This document shows positions 5,499 to 6,826 of a stretch of 6,826 nt of DNA, one piece after another. Position numbers and translations under genes: made by a program. Under the pieces are notes generated by a model, which made no database searches, was not told the DNA's origin, and worked only from the letters and a program-made list of their open reading frames with translations. The stretch is from Alphaproteobacteria bacterium HGW-Alphaproteobacteria-13 (GTDB taxonomy: Bacteria > Pseudomonadota > Alphaproteobacteria > Sphingomonadales > Sphingomonadaceae): contig PHEM01000169.1 of NCBI GenBank assembly GCA_002842935.1, positions 6,759 through 13,584 on the forward strand. The letters are read 5' to 3'. Positions within the stretch are counted from its first letter, which is position 1. Each line of letters opens with the position of its first letter.

Positions 5499-6826
5499 TC
5501 AAGCCCAGCCCGCCGCCCGGCTCGCCTGCCCTATCCCCGGATTCATCCGGTTCGCGGGATCGAGCGCGCGGTAATGCGCGAGCATCTCGGGCGAAGCAGG
5601 ATAGAGATGCCCGACATTATGCTCGGCGGGGTAGCGCGCGCCGCGCGCGTCGAGCAGTTTCCACATATGATGCTCGAGCGCGACCGGGTCGGTGCCCTTG
5701 CGCACGATATAGTCCTGATGAAAGACGTGGCACATGAAATGACCGTAATAGATGCGTGCGAGGAGCGGCTCGGCGACCTCTTCGGGCAGCGTCTCGAACC
5801 ATTGCTCGTCGTCGCGCCGCAGCGCGATGTCGAGCGCGATGATGTCTTCCACCGAGGCAGGATGAATCGCGCGGTAGCGAACCGCCGCACCGGCGACGGC
5901 GAAACGGTGCAGGAAAGCCTTGTTCGCCTCCTCCGCCGTGCATTCGAACATGTCCCCCGCCGACCCCGGCATGATCCTGGCCAGCAGCTTGCGGGTGGGC
6001 TCGATGGCGTCGTCGGCGACCTTGAGGATGAGATGGTGTTCGAACCGGTCCCTGAACGCGCTCATGCGCGTCGGGAGATGCGGAGGGAATAACCGGCCCG
6101 CCGCCTGGAGCAGGCGATCCGACAGATTGGCGGGAAGGAAAGGCAAGCGCTTCGCCAACCCGTCGATGCGCGCCTTCCATGCGAACAGCGCCGGCAGACG
6201 GTGCGTTCCGAGCCGCTCGATCGCGAGCACCGTATCCTTGCCATAGGTCTCTGCAAGGACATAGGCACCGCGATGGATATATTCGGCCGATACCGGCAGC
6301 GGGCAGCCTTCCGACAAGAGGCGGCGGCGGATCCGCGTGAGGTCGGCGGGATCGTTGCTGCCGACATAGAAGGTCACCGTGTCGCGGTCGGCCGGGAACG
6401 TGTCGACGCGCACCGCGAGCGCCATCACCTTTCCGGCGCAACCCGATACTTCGTAGAGTCGCTCGGGGTCGGCATTGAAACGTGCCGGGCTGGGCTCGGC
6501 GATATCGCGGACGCGGCTTTCATAATCGGGAGCCGAGGCGGCGCGCCCCTCGTCTGCAATATCCTGTTCGCCGAACTGTCCCGCATCGAGCGCGCCGAGG
6601 ATCGCCTCGGGGTCCTCGCCCAGACGGATGCCGAGATGATTGCAGAGTTCGGCCTCGCCCCTGTCGTTCACCCGGGCGTAGAGGGCGTATTCGGTATAGG
6701 CCGGACCGCGGCGAACGAGCGCTCCGCCCGAATTGTTGCAAACGCCGCCGATCACCGAAGCGCCGATGCACGAGGAACCGATCACCGAATGCGGCTCGCG
6801 CCCGATCGGCCGCAGCCGCTGCTCGA
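5499..6826 (-). CDS. dld: Quinone-dependent D-lactate dehydrogenase, N-terminus missing at the window edge
   Basis: FAD-dependent peripheral membrane enzyme that oxidises D-lactate to pyruvate and hands electrons to the quinone pool. About 441 residues are visible against roughly 570 in E. coli Dld, so some 130 N-terminal residues lie beyond the right edge. Seen: the reading frame enters from the edge as EQRLRPIGREPHSVIGSSCI and continues through CNNSGGALVRRGPAYTE, the glycine-rich FAD-binding (PCMH-type) segment typical of Dld. Next comes VTFYVGSNDP, then the Dld-specific membrane-binding/cap region with RFEHHLILK, HQDYIVRKG, and the C-terminal block YPAEHNVGHLYPA...DPANRMNPGIG, which closely matches the E. 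coli enzyme. A GTG at 6785 is only an internal Val codon, not the start. The 3' end is intact (TGA at 5501-5499). The gene is followed by the atypical SDR. Confidence 0.93.
   Translation of the reverse strand, partial: EQRLRPIGREPHSVIGSSCIGASVIGGVCNNSGGALVRRGPAYTEYALYARVNDRGEAELCNHLGIRLGEDPEAILGALDAGQFGEQDIADEGRAASAPDYESRVRDIAEPSPARFNADPERLYEVSGCAGKVMALAVRVDTFPADRDTVTFYVGSNDPADLTRIRRRLLSEGCPLPVSAEYIHRGAYVLAETYGKDTVLAIERLGTHRLPALFAWKARIDGLAKRLPFLPANLSDRLLQAAGRLFPPHLPTRMSAFRDRFEHHLILKVADDAIEPTRKLLARIMPGSAGDMFECTAEEANKAFLHRFAVAGAAVRYRAIHPASVEDIIALDIALRRDDEQWFETLPEEVAEPLLARIYYGHFMCHVFHQDYIVRKGTDPVALEHHMWKLLDARGARYPAEHNVGHLYPASPEMLAHYRALDPANRMNPGIGQASRAAGWA

Overview
The window is very GC-rich, tightly packed, and coded entirely on the minus strand, so transcription runs from high to low coordinates. 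Base composition, codon use and the closest remembered family members suggest an alphaproteobacterium, most likely a sphingomonad (Sphingopyxis/Novosphingobium type). That is an inference from style, not a search result. There are no RNA genes, mobile elements, CRISPR arrays or phage genes. All genes look intact except the two cut by the window ends.

Right part (4698 to the right edge): the C-terminal three quarters of a quinone-dependent D-lactate dehydrogenase (Dld), followed 42 nt later by a short-chain dehydrogenase/reductase (SDR) fold protein. That protein keeps the nucleotide-binding motif but has lost all three Ser-Tyr-Lys catalytic positions. The two probably share a transcript.

Middle (4459-4697): the longest non-coding stretch, 239 nt. 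It holds a weak hairpin that could end the dld transcript and, next to the downstream gene, a TATACT -10-like box overlapped by an imperfect palindrome. This is the likely promoter/operator of the next operon.

Left part (1-4458): a five-gene acyl-CoA degradation operon. In order of transcription it contains a short/branched-chain type acyl-CoA dehydrogenase, a type-2 3-hydroxyacyl-CoA dehydrogenase (HSD17B10-like SDR), an ACAD10/11-like acyl-CoA dehydrogenase with Asp at the catalytic-base position, an APH-fold phosphotransferase, and the start of an enoyl-CoA hydratase. The last three junctions overlap by 1, 11 and 11 nt, which suggests translational coupling.

The most interesting point is the pairing of the APH-fold kinase with the ACAD10/11-like dehydrogenase. 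In animals these two activities are fused in ACAD10/ACAD11, and in Pseudomonas putida levulinate catabolism they are separate proteins (LvaA and LvaC). In both cases a 4-hydroxyacyl-CoA is phosphorylated and the phosphate is then eliminated to give an enoyl-CoA. With the hydratase, the 3-hydroxyacyl-CoA dehydrogenase and a conventional acyl-CoA dehydrogenase in the same operon, the window reads as a nearly complete 4-hydroxy-acid beta-oxidation route. An acyl-CoA ligase and a thiolase are not in view.
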